From the NCBI GenBank assembly GCA_023437865.1, contig JAEZFE010000245.1, positions 1 to 5,324 on the forward strand: DNA of 5,324 nt, in the 5' to 3' direction. Below the pieces are notes generated by a model, which was given only the letters and a program-made list of their open reading frames with translations, was not told the origin of the DNA and did no database searches. The position numbers and the translations under genes were made by a program. Positions 1 through 5,249 of this stretch are shown piece after piece. The stretch comes from Pseudomonadota bacterium (GTDB taxonomy: Bacteria; Pseudomonadota; Alphaproteobacteria; Rhodospirillales; Magnetospirillaceae). Position 1 is the stretch's first letter; every line of letters starts with the position of its first letter.

Positions 1-1
1 G

Positions 2-118
2 CTGCCGGCACTGATCGTGGGCGATCAGCGGTTCAGCTTTGCCGAGATCGATCGTGCGAGCGACCGCCTGGCGGCCCGTTTTCAGCGCCTGGGCATGACG
101 CGGGGTGATCGGGTCGCA
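2..118 (+). pseudogene. Fragment of an AMP-binding enzyme (acyl-CoA synthetase / adenylation domain), N-terminal part only
   Basis: Reading from base 2 gives 39 residues that begin LPALIVGDQRFSFAEID and end [10 protein letters not shown]. This is the usual opening of ANL-superfamily enzymes, which activate a carboxylic acid with ATP. FSFAEID fits core motif A1 (L-T/S-Y-x-E-L), and the RANRLA-like helix followed by LG-x-x-x-GDRVA is the next conserved stretch. The left end is lost to the window edge. On the right the similarity stops at A (116-118). The frame then runs antisense through valS and stops at 167-169, so the P-loop and all later adenylation motifs are absent. The fragment is too short to tell a fatty acyl-CoA ligase from a peptide-synthetase adenylation domain. 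The family call is fairly safe; the substrate is unknown. It may be a broken gene or one half of an artificial join. Confidence 0.72.
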
Positions 119-1605
119 ACCCAGAAGAAGATGATGTCGAAGCCGGTGACCAGCACATCGGTCGGATAATAGCGCGCGAGCTCCGGGGTCTGCTCCGGCC
201 AGCCCAGCGTCGAGAACGGCCATAGCGCCGACGAAAACCAGGTATCGAGAACGTCGGTATCGCGGGTCAGCGCGACCGCCTTGCCATAATGCTTCTCTGC
301 CGCGCCGACGGCGGCGGCCTCGTCCATTTCAACGAAGACGTGGCCATCGGGCCCGTACCACGCCGGAACCTGATGGCCCCACCAGATCTGGCGCGAGATG
401 CACCACGGCTGGATGTTGCGCATCCACTCGTAGTAGGTGTTCTCCCAGTGCTTGGGATGGAACTTGGTCTTGCCGGTCTCAACCGCCTCCAGCGCCGGCT
501 TGGCCAACGTAGCGGCGTCCACATACCACTGGTCGGTCAGCCAGGGCTCGATCACTACGCCCGAGCGGTCGCCATAGGGCGCCTGCAGGGTGTGCGGCTC
601 GATCTTGTCGAGGAGACCCAGCTCCTCCATCTCGGCGACGACCTTCTTGCGCGCGTCGTAACGATCCATGCCGCGATAGGCCTCGGGCACGTTGTCGTTA
701 AGCTTGGCGTCACGGTCGAGAATGTTGATCTGCGGAAGGTTGTGGCGCTTGCCGACCTCGAAATCGTTGAAATCGTGGGCCGGGGTGATCTTCACCGCAC
801 CGGTGCCCTTGGTGGGGTCCGAATACTCGTCGGCGACGATGGGAATCAGGCGGCCGACGATGGGCAGGCGGACCATCTTGCCCACCAGATTGGTATAACG
901 CTCGTCCTCGGGATGCACGGCGACAGCAGTATCGCCCAGCATGGTCTCGGGACGGGTGGTCGCCACCGTGATGAAGGTGTCGGCCATGCCATCGACCGGG
1001 TACTTGAAGTGCCACATATGGCCCTTCACCTCGCGCTGCTCGACCTCCAGGTCGGAGATGGCGGTGTGCAGCTTGGGGTCCCAGTTGACCAGGCGCTTGT
1101 CGCGGTAAATGAGGTTCTGCTTGTAGAGCGCCACGAACACCGTGCGCACGGCGTTGGACAGCCCCTCGTCCATGGTAAAGCGTTCCTTGGCCCAATCCGG
1201 CGAGGCGCCGAGACGGCGGAGCTGGCGGGTAATGGTGCCGCCCGATTCGGCCTTCCACTCCCAGACACGCTCAATAAAGTTCTCGCGGCCGAGATCGTGA
1301 CGAGTGATCTTTTGGGCCTCGAGCTGACGCTCGACCACCATCTGGGTAGCAATACCGGCGTGGTCGGTACCCGGTTGCCACAGGGCGTCGCGACCGACCA
1401 TGCGGTGATAGCGCGTTAGCACGTCCTGGAGCGTGAAGGTCAGCGCATGCCCCATGTGCAGGCTGCCCGTGACGTTGGGCGGCGGCATCATGATAGTGTA
1501 TGGAACCTTGTCGGATTCGGTGTGGGCGGCAAAGGCCCCCGACTGCTCCCAGCGCTCGTAATGCTTCGGCTCGACCTCGGACGGGCGATACGTCTTGTCC
1601 AGCAT
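82..1605 (-). CDS. valS: Valyl-tRNA synthetase, truncated: N-terminal 497 residues plus a foreign 10-residue tail
   Basis: Class I aminoacyl-tRNA synthetase that charges tRNA-Val in the cytoplasm and hydrolyses mischarged threonyl-tRNA. Visible parts are the HIGH signature in [11 protein letters not shown] (HMGH, residues 50-53) and the inserted CP1 editing domain at roughly 195-350, with [13 protein letters not shown] (216-228) and [15 protein letters not shown] (267-281). These are followed by [20 protein letters not shown] (397-416), [17 protein letters not shown] (454-470) and [14 protein letters not shown] (484-497). Normal ValS continues with an R-M-x-x-M-G-like stretch; here the frame gives [10 protein letters not shown] and a stop, all antisense to the adenylation fragment. 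True valS sequence therefore ends at about 115. The family is usually around 870-950 residues, so the KMSKS loop, anticodon-binding domain and C-terminal coiled coil are missing. The ATG at 1605 fits family N-termini and has AGGG at 1617-1620, 11 bases upstream. As written, the product could not charge tRNA. Confidence 0.95.
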   Translation of the reverse strand: MLDKTYRPSEVEPKHYERWEQSGAFAAHTESDKVPYTIMMPPPNVTGSLHMGHALTFTLQDVLTRYHRMVGRDALWQPGTDHAGIATQMVVERQLEAQKITRHDLGRENFIERVWEWKAESGGTITRQLRRLGASPDWAKERFTMDEGLSNAVRTVFVALYKQNLIYRDKRLVNWDPKLHTAISDLEVEQREVKGHMWHFKYPVDGMADTFITVATTRPETMLGDTAVAVHPEDERYTNLVGKMVRLPIVGRLIPIVADEYSDPTKGTGAVKITPAHDFNDFEVGKRHNLPQINILDRDAKLNDNVPEAYRGMDRYDARKKVVAEMEELGLLDKIEPHTLQAPYGDRSGVVIEPWLTDQWYVDAATLAKPALEAVETGKTKFHPKHWENTYYEWMRNIQPWCISRQIWWGHQVPAWYGPDGHVFVEMDEAAAVGAAEKHYGKAVALTRDTDVLDTWFSSALWPFSTLGWPEQTPELARYYPTDVLVTGFDIIFFWVATRSPRVMPRR

Positions 1606-1653
1606 AACCAGGTGTTCCCTGTTGCTCTTGCTTGATCAGCGATTGAATGGGCG

Positions 1654-1691
1654 AAAAAACAAAAGGCGGCCCGGGATCGCCCGAGCCGCCT
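1654..1691 (-). terminator. Rho-independent terminator of popZ
   Basis: On the minus strand a 12-bp stem (1680-1691 with 1664-1675, one G-U pair) closes a four-base loop (1676-1679). The T-rich run TTTGTTTTTT (complement of 1654-1663) follows directly. It lies 22 bases past the popZ stop and 48 bases before the valS ATG. It should therefore separate popZ transcription from valS, leaving valS to a promoter of its own or to read-through. I see no clear -35/-10 pair in the 48 bases that remain. Confidence 0.88.
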
Positions 1692-1713
1692 GGAAACCTC
1701 GGACCGGCAGAGA

Positions 1714-2427
1714 CTAATAGTTCTCCGCGCGGTTTACCATCTTCTCAATTTCCTTCTTGATGATGCGCTCGATCATGTGCGGAAGGTTTTCATCCAGCCA
1801 TTCCTTCAGGATGGGGCGCAGCAACTCGCGCACCATATCCTCTAAGGTAACTCCGCCATTGCCGATACCAATGGCACGCTGACGCACGATCTCGCGCGCA
1901 AGATCCGACAGCAGCGACGTTGAACGCTGAGCCACCGGCTCGGAAATCAGCTCATCCTGATCCTCGATCGGCGGCGGCGTGCGGCGCGGTGGCGACATGG
2001 GCATGGGTTGCGGCTCTGGCTCGAAATCAGCGAGATCAGGTTTAAACCGGCTGATGTCAAAGCTGGGCTCGGGGGGATCAAGGACCATGTCCTCGGTCAG
2101 CTCCAACACATCCTCTTCCGGTTCCGGCAACGGCTCCGGTGCTGCCTGGGCGAACAGCGCGTCAATGTCGTCCTGCGGCAAGGGCTCGGGCTCGGCAACC
2201 GGATCGGGCGTTGCGTTGGCGAACAGCGCGTCGATGTCGTCTTGCGCGGACGGCGCGGGCGCGGGCGCGGGCGGCGGTTCTGGCGACCGAACAGGCGCCG
2301 GCTCCGGTTCGGGTTCCGCAACCGCGGCCTTGCTTTTTTCCTCAGCCTCATCCTCCGACAGGATGCGTCGGATGGAGGCGAGGATATCCTCCATGGAGGG
2401 TTCTTGTTGGGCCTTGTCGTCGCTCAT
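1714..2427 (-). CDS. popZ: PopZ-like polar organising protein (DUF2497 family)
   Basis: Cytoplasmic scaffold of alphaproteobacteria. In Caulobacter PopZ condenses at the cell poles, anchors the ParB-parS centromere and recruits regulatory partners. The protein has the three-part PopZ layout over 237 residues. A conserved N-terminal helix, EPSMEDILASIRRILSED (9-26), is the family hallmark and the partner-binding segment in Caulobacter. A long acidic, proline-rich low-complexity linker spans about 33-165. C-terminal helices at 171-186 and 194-234 (VTLEDMVRELLRPILKEWLD, then HMIERIIKKEIEKMV) match the oligomerisation region. The linker is longer than in Caulobacter PopZ (177 residues) and contains a duplicated QDDIDALFA motif at 62-70 and 85-93. 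The ATG at 2427 puts the hallmark helix at the N-terminus; a weak GGAC sits 8 bases upstream. The gene lies between tolC and valS and ends in its own terminator. Family assignment is firm; polar function in this organism is inferred. Confidence 0.9.
   Translation of the reverse strand: MSDDKAQQEPSMEDILASIRRILSEDEAEEKSKAAVAEPEPEPAPVRSPEPPPAPAPAPSAQDDIDALFANATPDPVAEPEPLPQDDIDALFAQAAPEPLPEPEEDVLELTEDMVLDPPEPSFDISRFKPDLADFEPEPQPMPMSPPRRTPPPIEDQDELISEPVAQRSTSLLSDLAREIVRQRAIGIGNGGVTLEDMVRELLRPILKEWLDENLPHMIERIIKKEIEKMVNRAENY
2149..2246 (-). repeat. In-frame direct repeat encoding two QDDIDALFA motifs in PopZ
   Basis: Two near-identical copies, 2149-2176 and 2218-2245, lie 69 bases (23 codons) apart in popZ. 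They differ at only two positions in the shared core, and each encodes QDDIDALFA followed by NA or QA. The phase is kept, so the protein gains a repeated short linear motif rather than a frameshift. The surrounding P/E/A-rich codons are repetitive but much less conserved between the units. This suggests either a recent duplication or selection on the motif. Confidence 0.85.
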
Positions 2428-2452
2428 GTTCGACTGTCCGATGGTCCCTGTA

Positions 2453-2478
2453 ATGCCGGATCAGCGGCATCATGCCGC
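2453..2478. promoter_or_regulatory. Triple dyad element in the popZ leader
   Basis: Three alternating copies of a 6-base unit occur here: ATGCCG (2453-2458), CGGCAT (2465-2470) and ATGCCG (2472-2477). The last two form a perfect 7-bp palindrome around one base, GCGGCATCATGCCGC (2464-2478). The element is 26 to 51 bases before the popZ ATG. It could be a protein-binding operator. Alternatively, in the popZ mRNA it could form either of two mutually exclusive hairpins that share the central copy. The function is unknown; only the symmetry is seen. Confidence 0.45.
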
Positions 2479-2526
2479 ACGACCCCCTACAAATCATTAA
2501 AATACCTTCGCCCACTTTAGGCACAT

Positions 2527-2548
2527 GGGGCCGACCTTCGTCGCCCCC
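2527..2548 (-). terminator. Hairpin after tolC, possible weak terminator
   Basis: An eight-pair GC-rich stem with one internal mismatch (2527-2535 with 2540-2548) closes the four-base loop 2536-2539. It starts 16 bases beyond the tolC stop. No T-run follows on the minus strand, so it is not a classic intrinsic terminator. It may protect the 3' end or act with Rho. No convincing popZ promoter is visible either, apart from an AT-rich patch around 2492-2506, so some tolC transcripts may continue into popZ. Confidence 0.35.
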
Positions 2549-2564
2549 AAGACCTGTCGGCAAT

Positions 2565-3971
2565 TTACTCGGGGTAGCCGGGCGCCTGGTCGATACCCGT
2601 ACCAATCCACTTGTCCCGCACATCCTCGTAATGCTTGGTCGGGTCGTAGGCATCGACCGGCAAGCTCAAACCTTCGGCGGTCAACTGGCCGATGGCCGAT
2701 TTAACCTGCATGGCGGCGACCATTTCGTCCCGCTGAGCGCGAACGAGGTTGACGCGCGCATCAAACAGCTCCTGCTCGGCATCCAGGACATCGAGCACGG
2801 TGCGCGATCCAACCTTGGCCTCTTCCTCCACACCGGCCAAAGCCATCTCCGAGGCACGGATCTGGCTTTCATATGACCGCGTGCGGGCACGGGCGGCCTG
2901 AAGATCCTCCCACCCGCGGGTAGCAACCTCCAGAGAGTCCCGGCGCGCCTGATCCGCCTCGATTTTGCGCTGGCCGTAAGTGTGCTTCTGGGCGCGGACG
3001 CGGGCATAGGTGCCACCGCCCTCGTACAGAGGAACACTGACATTGATCGTGGCCTGAGCGCTCTCGCTCTCAGCCCGATTGATCGAGCTGGCGTCCCGGA
3101 GCCGCGAGCTGGCATCCTGACTGCGGGAGTACTCACCCTGCAGCGAAACCGTCGGCAGCAGCTCACCCCTCACCAAGTCAATGCCTTCCTTGGCAGACTG
3201 GGCGGTCCAATCGGCAGCCAAGACGTTGGGGTTCTTGCCCAGCGTCAGCGCCTTGACCTCGTCGAAGACCCCTGGAACCACCGCCGCGGTGCGCGGCGCC
3301 TGCGGGCTTTCCGGGGCACGACCGATGACGTTGATAAAGTTGGCGCGGCTGTTCTGCAACGTTCCCTCGGCGGCAACGCGGTCAGCGGTGGCGCGCGCCA
3401 AGCGAGCTTCGGCCTGGCTGACGTCGGTGCGAGTAATTTCGCCAACCCGGAAGCGCTCTTGGGCGGCCTCCAACTGACGGCGCAGCACCTGCTCATTATT
3501 AATGTTGAGCTTCAGCACCGCCTCATCGCGCACGACATTTAGATAGGCGGTGGCGGCGTTGAGCAGAACGGTCTGCTCGGTTGCCTGCAGCAATGCGCGC
3601 TCGGCCAGCACATTGGCTTCCGCCTGCTGAGTCTGGGCCACGGTACGTCCACCACGGTACAGCGGCTGGTTTACCACCATAGTGTAGGTCTTGGGAGTAC
3701 GGCTTTGCTCGCGACCAGTGCTCGACTGGTTGCTCTCATACTTGCCGCGCCCGACTTCACCGCTCACGGTGACGGTTGGACGCCAGTTGGCAAGCGCCTG
3801 CGGCACACCTTCGTCGGTCGCGCGCAGGCGGGCACGCCGCGCGAGCAGGGTCGGGTTGGTGTTATAGGCCGACGCCAACACCTCTTCCAGCGTCTCCGCC
3901 CGGACCGCATCGGGCATCAGCAGCCCCGCCCCGAGAAGCGCTACACCGGCCAACAAGCACGCTTTCCTCAT
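2565..3971 (-). CDS. tolC: TolC-family outer-membrane efflux / type I secretion channel
   Basis: Outer-membrane trimeric channel that completes type I secretion systems or RND/MFS drug pumps by bridging the periplasm. Residues 1-25 form a signal peptide: MRK, a hydrophobic core LLAGVALLGAGLLM, then cleavage after AVRA before ETLEEVLASAYNTNP, the usual mature start. Two homologous halves are visible. QPLYRGGRT (102-110) is echoed by VPLYEGGGT (313-321), and RFRVGEITRTDVSQAEARLA (173-192) by EAKVGSRTVLDVLDAEQELF (384-403). These are the beta-strand entry and long helical hairpins of the tunnel. The total of 468 residues is normal. The ATG at 3971 is backed by GGAAGG (3978-3983) with 6-base spacing and a proper signal peptide. 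The closest functional type is probably the secretion TolC; in Caulobacter the popZ-adjacent homologue (rsaFb) exports S-layer protein. No inner-membrane ABC or fusion-protein partner is encoded here, so the cargo is unknown. Confidence 0.94.
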   Translation of the reverse strand: MRKACLLAGVALLGAGLLMPDAVRAETLEEVLASAYNTNPTLLARRARLRATDEGVPQALANWRPTVTVSGEVGRGKYESNQSSTGREQSRTPKTYTMVVNQPLYRGGRTVAQTQQAEANVLAERALLQATEQTVLLNAATAYLNVVRDEAVLKLNINNEQVLRRQLEAAQERFRVGEITRTDVSQAEARLARATADRVAAEGTLQNSRANFINVIGRAPESPQAPRTAAVVPGVFDEVKALTLGKNPNVLAADWTAQSAKEGIDLVRGELLPTVSLQGEYSRSQDASSRLRDASSINRAESESAQATINVSVPLYEGGGTYARVRAQKHTYGQRKIEADQARRDSLEVATRGWEDLQAARARTRSYESQIRASEMALAGVEEEAKVGSRTVLDVLDAEQELFDARVNLVRAQRDEMVAAMQVKSAIGQLTAEGLSLPVDAYDPTKHYEDVRDKWIGTGIDQAPGYPE

Positions 3972-4032
3972 TCCGCACCTTCCAACAATGATGGACCGCC
4001 CCCGATCCTCTGCGGCGAAAGACTCCCCCGGA

Positions 4033-4060
4033 ACAATAACTTCCTCGAAAGAAAGATCAA
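4033..4060 (-). promoter_or_regulatory. Candidate sigma-70 promoter of tolC
   Basis: On the minus strand TTGATC (4055-4060) and TATTGT (4033-4038) lie 16 bases apart. Each matches four of six consensus positions. The start would fall near 4026, giving a leader of about 55 bases before the tolC ATG. It is the best pair in the gap between the upstream terminator and tolC, but the match is moderate. Confidence 0.4.
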
Positions 4061-4091
4061 GAAATATTCCTTAACAGCCCCCGCGAGATCA

Positions 4092-4121
4092 CCTTGGCTT
4101 CTCAGATAGGCTCCACCAAGG
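4092..4121. promoter_or_regulatory. Inverted repeat upstream of the tolC promoter
   Basis: CCTTGG (4092-4097) and CCAAGG (4116-4121) form a 6-bp dyad with an 18-base spacer, about 30 bases upstream of the candidate tolC -35. The distance suits a regulator of efflux or secretion, but the arms are short and could be chance. Confidence 0.25.
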
Positions 4122-4128
4122 GAGAAAT

Positions 4129-4151
4129 GGCTAGAGTCCTAGGATGTAGCC
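4129..4151. promoter_or_regulatory. Nested palindrome upstream of tolC
   Basis: GGCTA (4129-4133) and TAGCC (4147-4151) flank the perfect 8-base palindrome TCCTAGGA (4137-4144). The symmetry is off by a single base between inner and outer arms. It lies between the terminator of the upstream gene and the tolC promoter, where an operator would be expected. No known regulator consensus was recognised. Confidence 0.3.
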
Positions 4152-4155
4152 ACAG

Positions 4156-4195
4156 CGATAACACAAAGGGCCGGACGTCATCCGCCCGGCCCCTT
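4156..4195 (-). terminator. Intrinsic-type terminator of the PCMT-like gene
   Basis: The stem pairs 4165-4177 with 4183-4195 around a five-base loop (4178-4182) and is followed on the minus strand by TTTGTGTTATC. At 4167/4193 and 4175/4185 the + strand would have A-C mismatches, whereas the minus-strand RNA has G-U pairs. This supports transcription from right to left. The T-tract is interrupted, so efficiency may be moderate. It starts 63 bases after the stop codon of the methyltransferase gene. Confidence 0.68.
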
Positions 4196-4258
4196 ACCAA
4201 TTTTTACCAGCGTTTAACGATTAACCTGAGCAGGCCTATGACTTCTGCCCAGAGGAAA

Positions 4259-4912
4259 TCAAAATACGAACTTTGGCTTGGGCAAGAAGCCCGGCAGCAG
4301 AGGCGTGGCGGCGTCGAACAGCACACGGCGCCCATAGGTGTCGCCAACGCGAACGATCAAGGTGCCCTTGCCGACACCAGGCGCGGCATTAATGATCGCA
4401 ACCAACCGGCCACCATCCGCCAATTGGCGGCAGACGGCAGACGGCACCTCGGTGACCGCGCCCGAGAACATAATCACGTCATAGGGAGCCTGGGCGGCGT
4501 AGCCGGCTTCCAGCCCACCCTGGACCACGGCCGCATTGTCGATGCCGAGGTCATTCAGCGCCTGGGTGGCGCGGCCGGCCCACTCGCCGTCGCATTCCAG
4601 CGAAACCACGGTCTGTGCCAACTTGGAAACCACGGCCGTCGAATAACCGGTCGCGTCACCGATATTCAGCACCACGTCGGTCGGCTTGATGGCAGCCCCC
4701 ACCAACAGGCGGGCCAAAACCAGCGGCTCGACGATGAAGCGGCCACCGCCCACATCAAGATCGTCATCAACATAGGCGAACCCGCGCATGGGCTTGGGCA
4801 CGAACACTTCCCGCGGGATATGGGCGAGCGCGCCGGTCACCGCCGGATCGATCACCCGGTTGGTGCGGATTTGGCTTTCCACCATATTGAGACGCGCGGC
4901 GGTGTAGTCCAT
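4259..4912 (-). CDS. PCMT-family (protein-L-isoaspartate O-methyltransferase-like) SAM methyltransferase
   Basis: Predicted soluble SAM-dependent methyltransferase of the fold that repairs isoaspartyl residues. Family landmarks, numbered from the ATG at 4912, are NMVESQIRTNRVID (9-22), IPREVFVP (32-39), AYVDDDLDV (46-54), SAM motif I VLNIGDATGYSTAV (81-94), the acidic VVSLE (102-106) and YDVIMFSGAVTEVP (144-157) leading to DGGRLV (166-171). Two key sites deviate. The GQTISQP catalytic-site motif of true Pcm reads GRFIVEP (57-63), with Val for Ser. Motif I keeps its first and last glycines but has Ala for the middle one. The C-terminal LPGF...FVF resembles, from memory, a tolC-adjacent alphaproteobacterial subgroup. 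The frame can be extended to a TTG at 4933, but the ATG at 4912 has AGGGAG (4919-4924) 6 bases upstream and matches family starts, giving 217 residues. The exact methyl acceptor is uncertain. Confidence 0.85.
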   Translation of the reverse strand: MDYTAARLNMVESQIRTNRVIDPAVTGALAHIPREVFVPKPMRGFAYVDDDLDVGGGRFIVEPLVLARLLVGAAIKPTDVVLNIGDATGYSTAVVSKLAQTVVSLECDGEWAGRATQALNDLGIDNAAVVQGGLEAGYAAQAPYDVIMFSGAVTEVPSAVCRQLADGGRLVAIINAAPGVGKGTLIVRVGDTYGRRVLFDAATPLLPGFLPKPKFVF

Positions 4913-4981
4913 TTGAAGCTCCCTCTCGGACAATCGCGTGCAGGCCCGACCACCCCCCTTTTCGGGTGGGACGCCCAGGGC

Positions 4982-5010
4982 TTTATAAAGCGCTGGCGCC
5001 TTAAACTCAA
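4982..5010 (-). promoter_or_regulatory. Sigma-70-type promoter of the PCMT-like gene
   Basis: On the minus strand TTGAGT (5005-5010) and TATAAA (4982-4987) are separated by exactly 17 bases. The matches are four of six and five of six. Transcription should start near 4975, giving a leader of about 63 bases. That leader contains a small hairpin: CCACCC (4950-4955) pairs with GGGTGG (4964-4969). Confidence 0.65.
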
Positions 5011-5061
5011 TGCCCCCAACCCGATCGGCGGGCAGGGTAGAAAAATTCGTGCAACATCGGC

Positions 5062-5090
5062 TTGACCCGTCAGGCCGAGGCGCGTATAAG
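5062..5090 (+). promoter_or_regulatory. Strong sigma-70-type promoter of the tRNA-Cys/tRNA-Asn unit
   Basis: TTGACC (5062-5067) and TATAAG (5085-5090) have an ideal 17-base spacer, each matching five of six consensus positions. Initiation should be near 5097, about 30 bases before mature tRNA-Cys. The stretch after the -10 (CACCCACC) is C-rich, like the discriminators of stringently controlled stable-RNA promoters; ppGpp control is inference. It diverges from the methyltransferase promoter. Confidence 0.78.
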
Positions 5091-5125
5091 CACCCACCTC
5101 ACGTCGGCCACCAGCCGAAACGTGG

Positions 5126-5199
5126 GGCCGGGTGGCAGAGTGGTGATGCAGCGGACTGCAAATCCGCGTACGTCGGTTCAATTCCGGCCCCGGCCTCCA
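5126..5199 (+). tRNA. tRNA-Cys (anticodon GCA)
   Basis: A complete cloverleaf can be drawn. The acceptor GGCCGGG (5126-5132) pairs with CCCGGCC (5189-5195). The D-stem is a 3-bp GCA/TGC. The anticodon stem GCGGA (5151-5155) pairs with TCCGC (5163-5167) around CTGCAAA, with anticodon GCA at 5158-5160. The T-stem (5172-5176 with 5184-5188) closes the loop TTCAATT. The discriminator is T (5196), a cysteine identity element, and CCA (5197-5199) is encoded in the gene. It is followed 50 bases later by tRNA-Asn, probably in one transcript. Confidence 0.97.
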
Positions 5200-5217
5200 C
5201 ACGTGAGACAATGTTTC

Positions 5218-5248
5218 CAGAAACGCGGCACCGCTGGCCGCGTTTCTG
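5218..5248 (+). other. Perfect 12-bp hairpin between the two tRNAs
   Basis: CAGAAACGCGGC (5218-5229) and its exact complement (5237-5248) enclose a seven-base loop, one base before mature tRNA-Asn. No T-run follows, so a classic terminator is unlikely. In the joint transcript it would separate the two tRNAs and could guide processing by RNase III, RNase E or RNase P. The role is inferred from position only. Confidence 0.7.
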
Positions 5249-5249
5249 A

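Noticed and set aside
1..130. Insertion sequence or transposon end as the cause of the valS break
   Set aside because: No inverted repeat, target duplication or transposase sequence is visible at the join; the left side is an adenylation-domain gene.
289..1419. Long open frame on the + strand opposite valS, 376 codons
   Set aside because: Its residues do not resemble any family, and the opposite strand is unmistakable valS. High GC content makes such antisense frames common.
2149..2246. CRISPR-like or tandem repeat array
   Set aside because: Only two copies, in frame inside popZ, encoding a protein motif.
1979..2520. Overlapping + strand frames opposite popZ, rich in Ser/Gly or Arg
   Set aside because: Low-complexity composition mirrors the P/E-rich PopZ linker on the other strand; no start context or family match.
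2982..3542. Long + strand frame opposite tolC
   Set aside because: Antisense shadow of a clear TolC-family gene with signal peptide and both internal repeats intact.
4213..4226. TTAA-N3-TTAA sequence as a CtrA site
   Set aside because: CtrA sites need a 7-base spacer between TTAA halves; here it is 3, and it lies in a 3' untranslated stretch.
4913..4933. Upstream TTG start for the PCMT-like protein
   Set aside because: The ATG at 4912 has a well-placed AGGGAG, which the TTG version would have to translate, and family proteins begin at the later position.
4094..5065. 323-codon + strand frame spanning the tolC upstream region and the methyltransferase gene
   Set aside because: It covers a terminator, intergenic DNA and the antisense of the PCMT-like gene, and has no recognisable domain.
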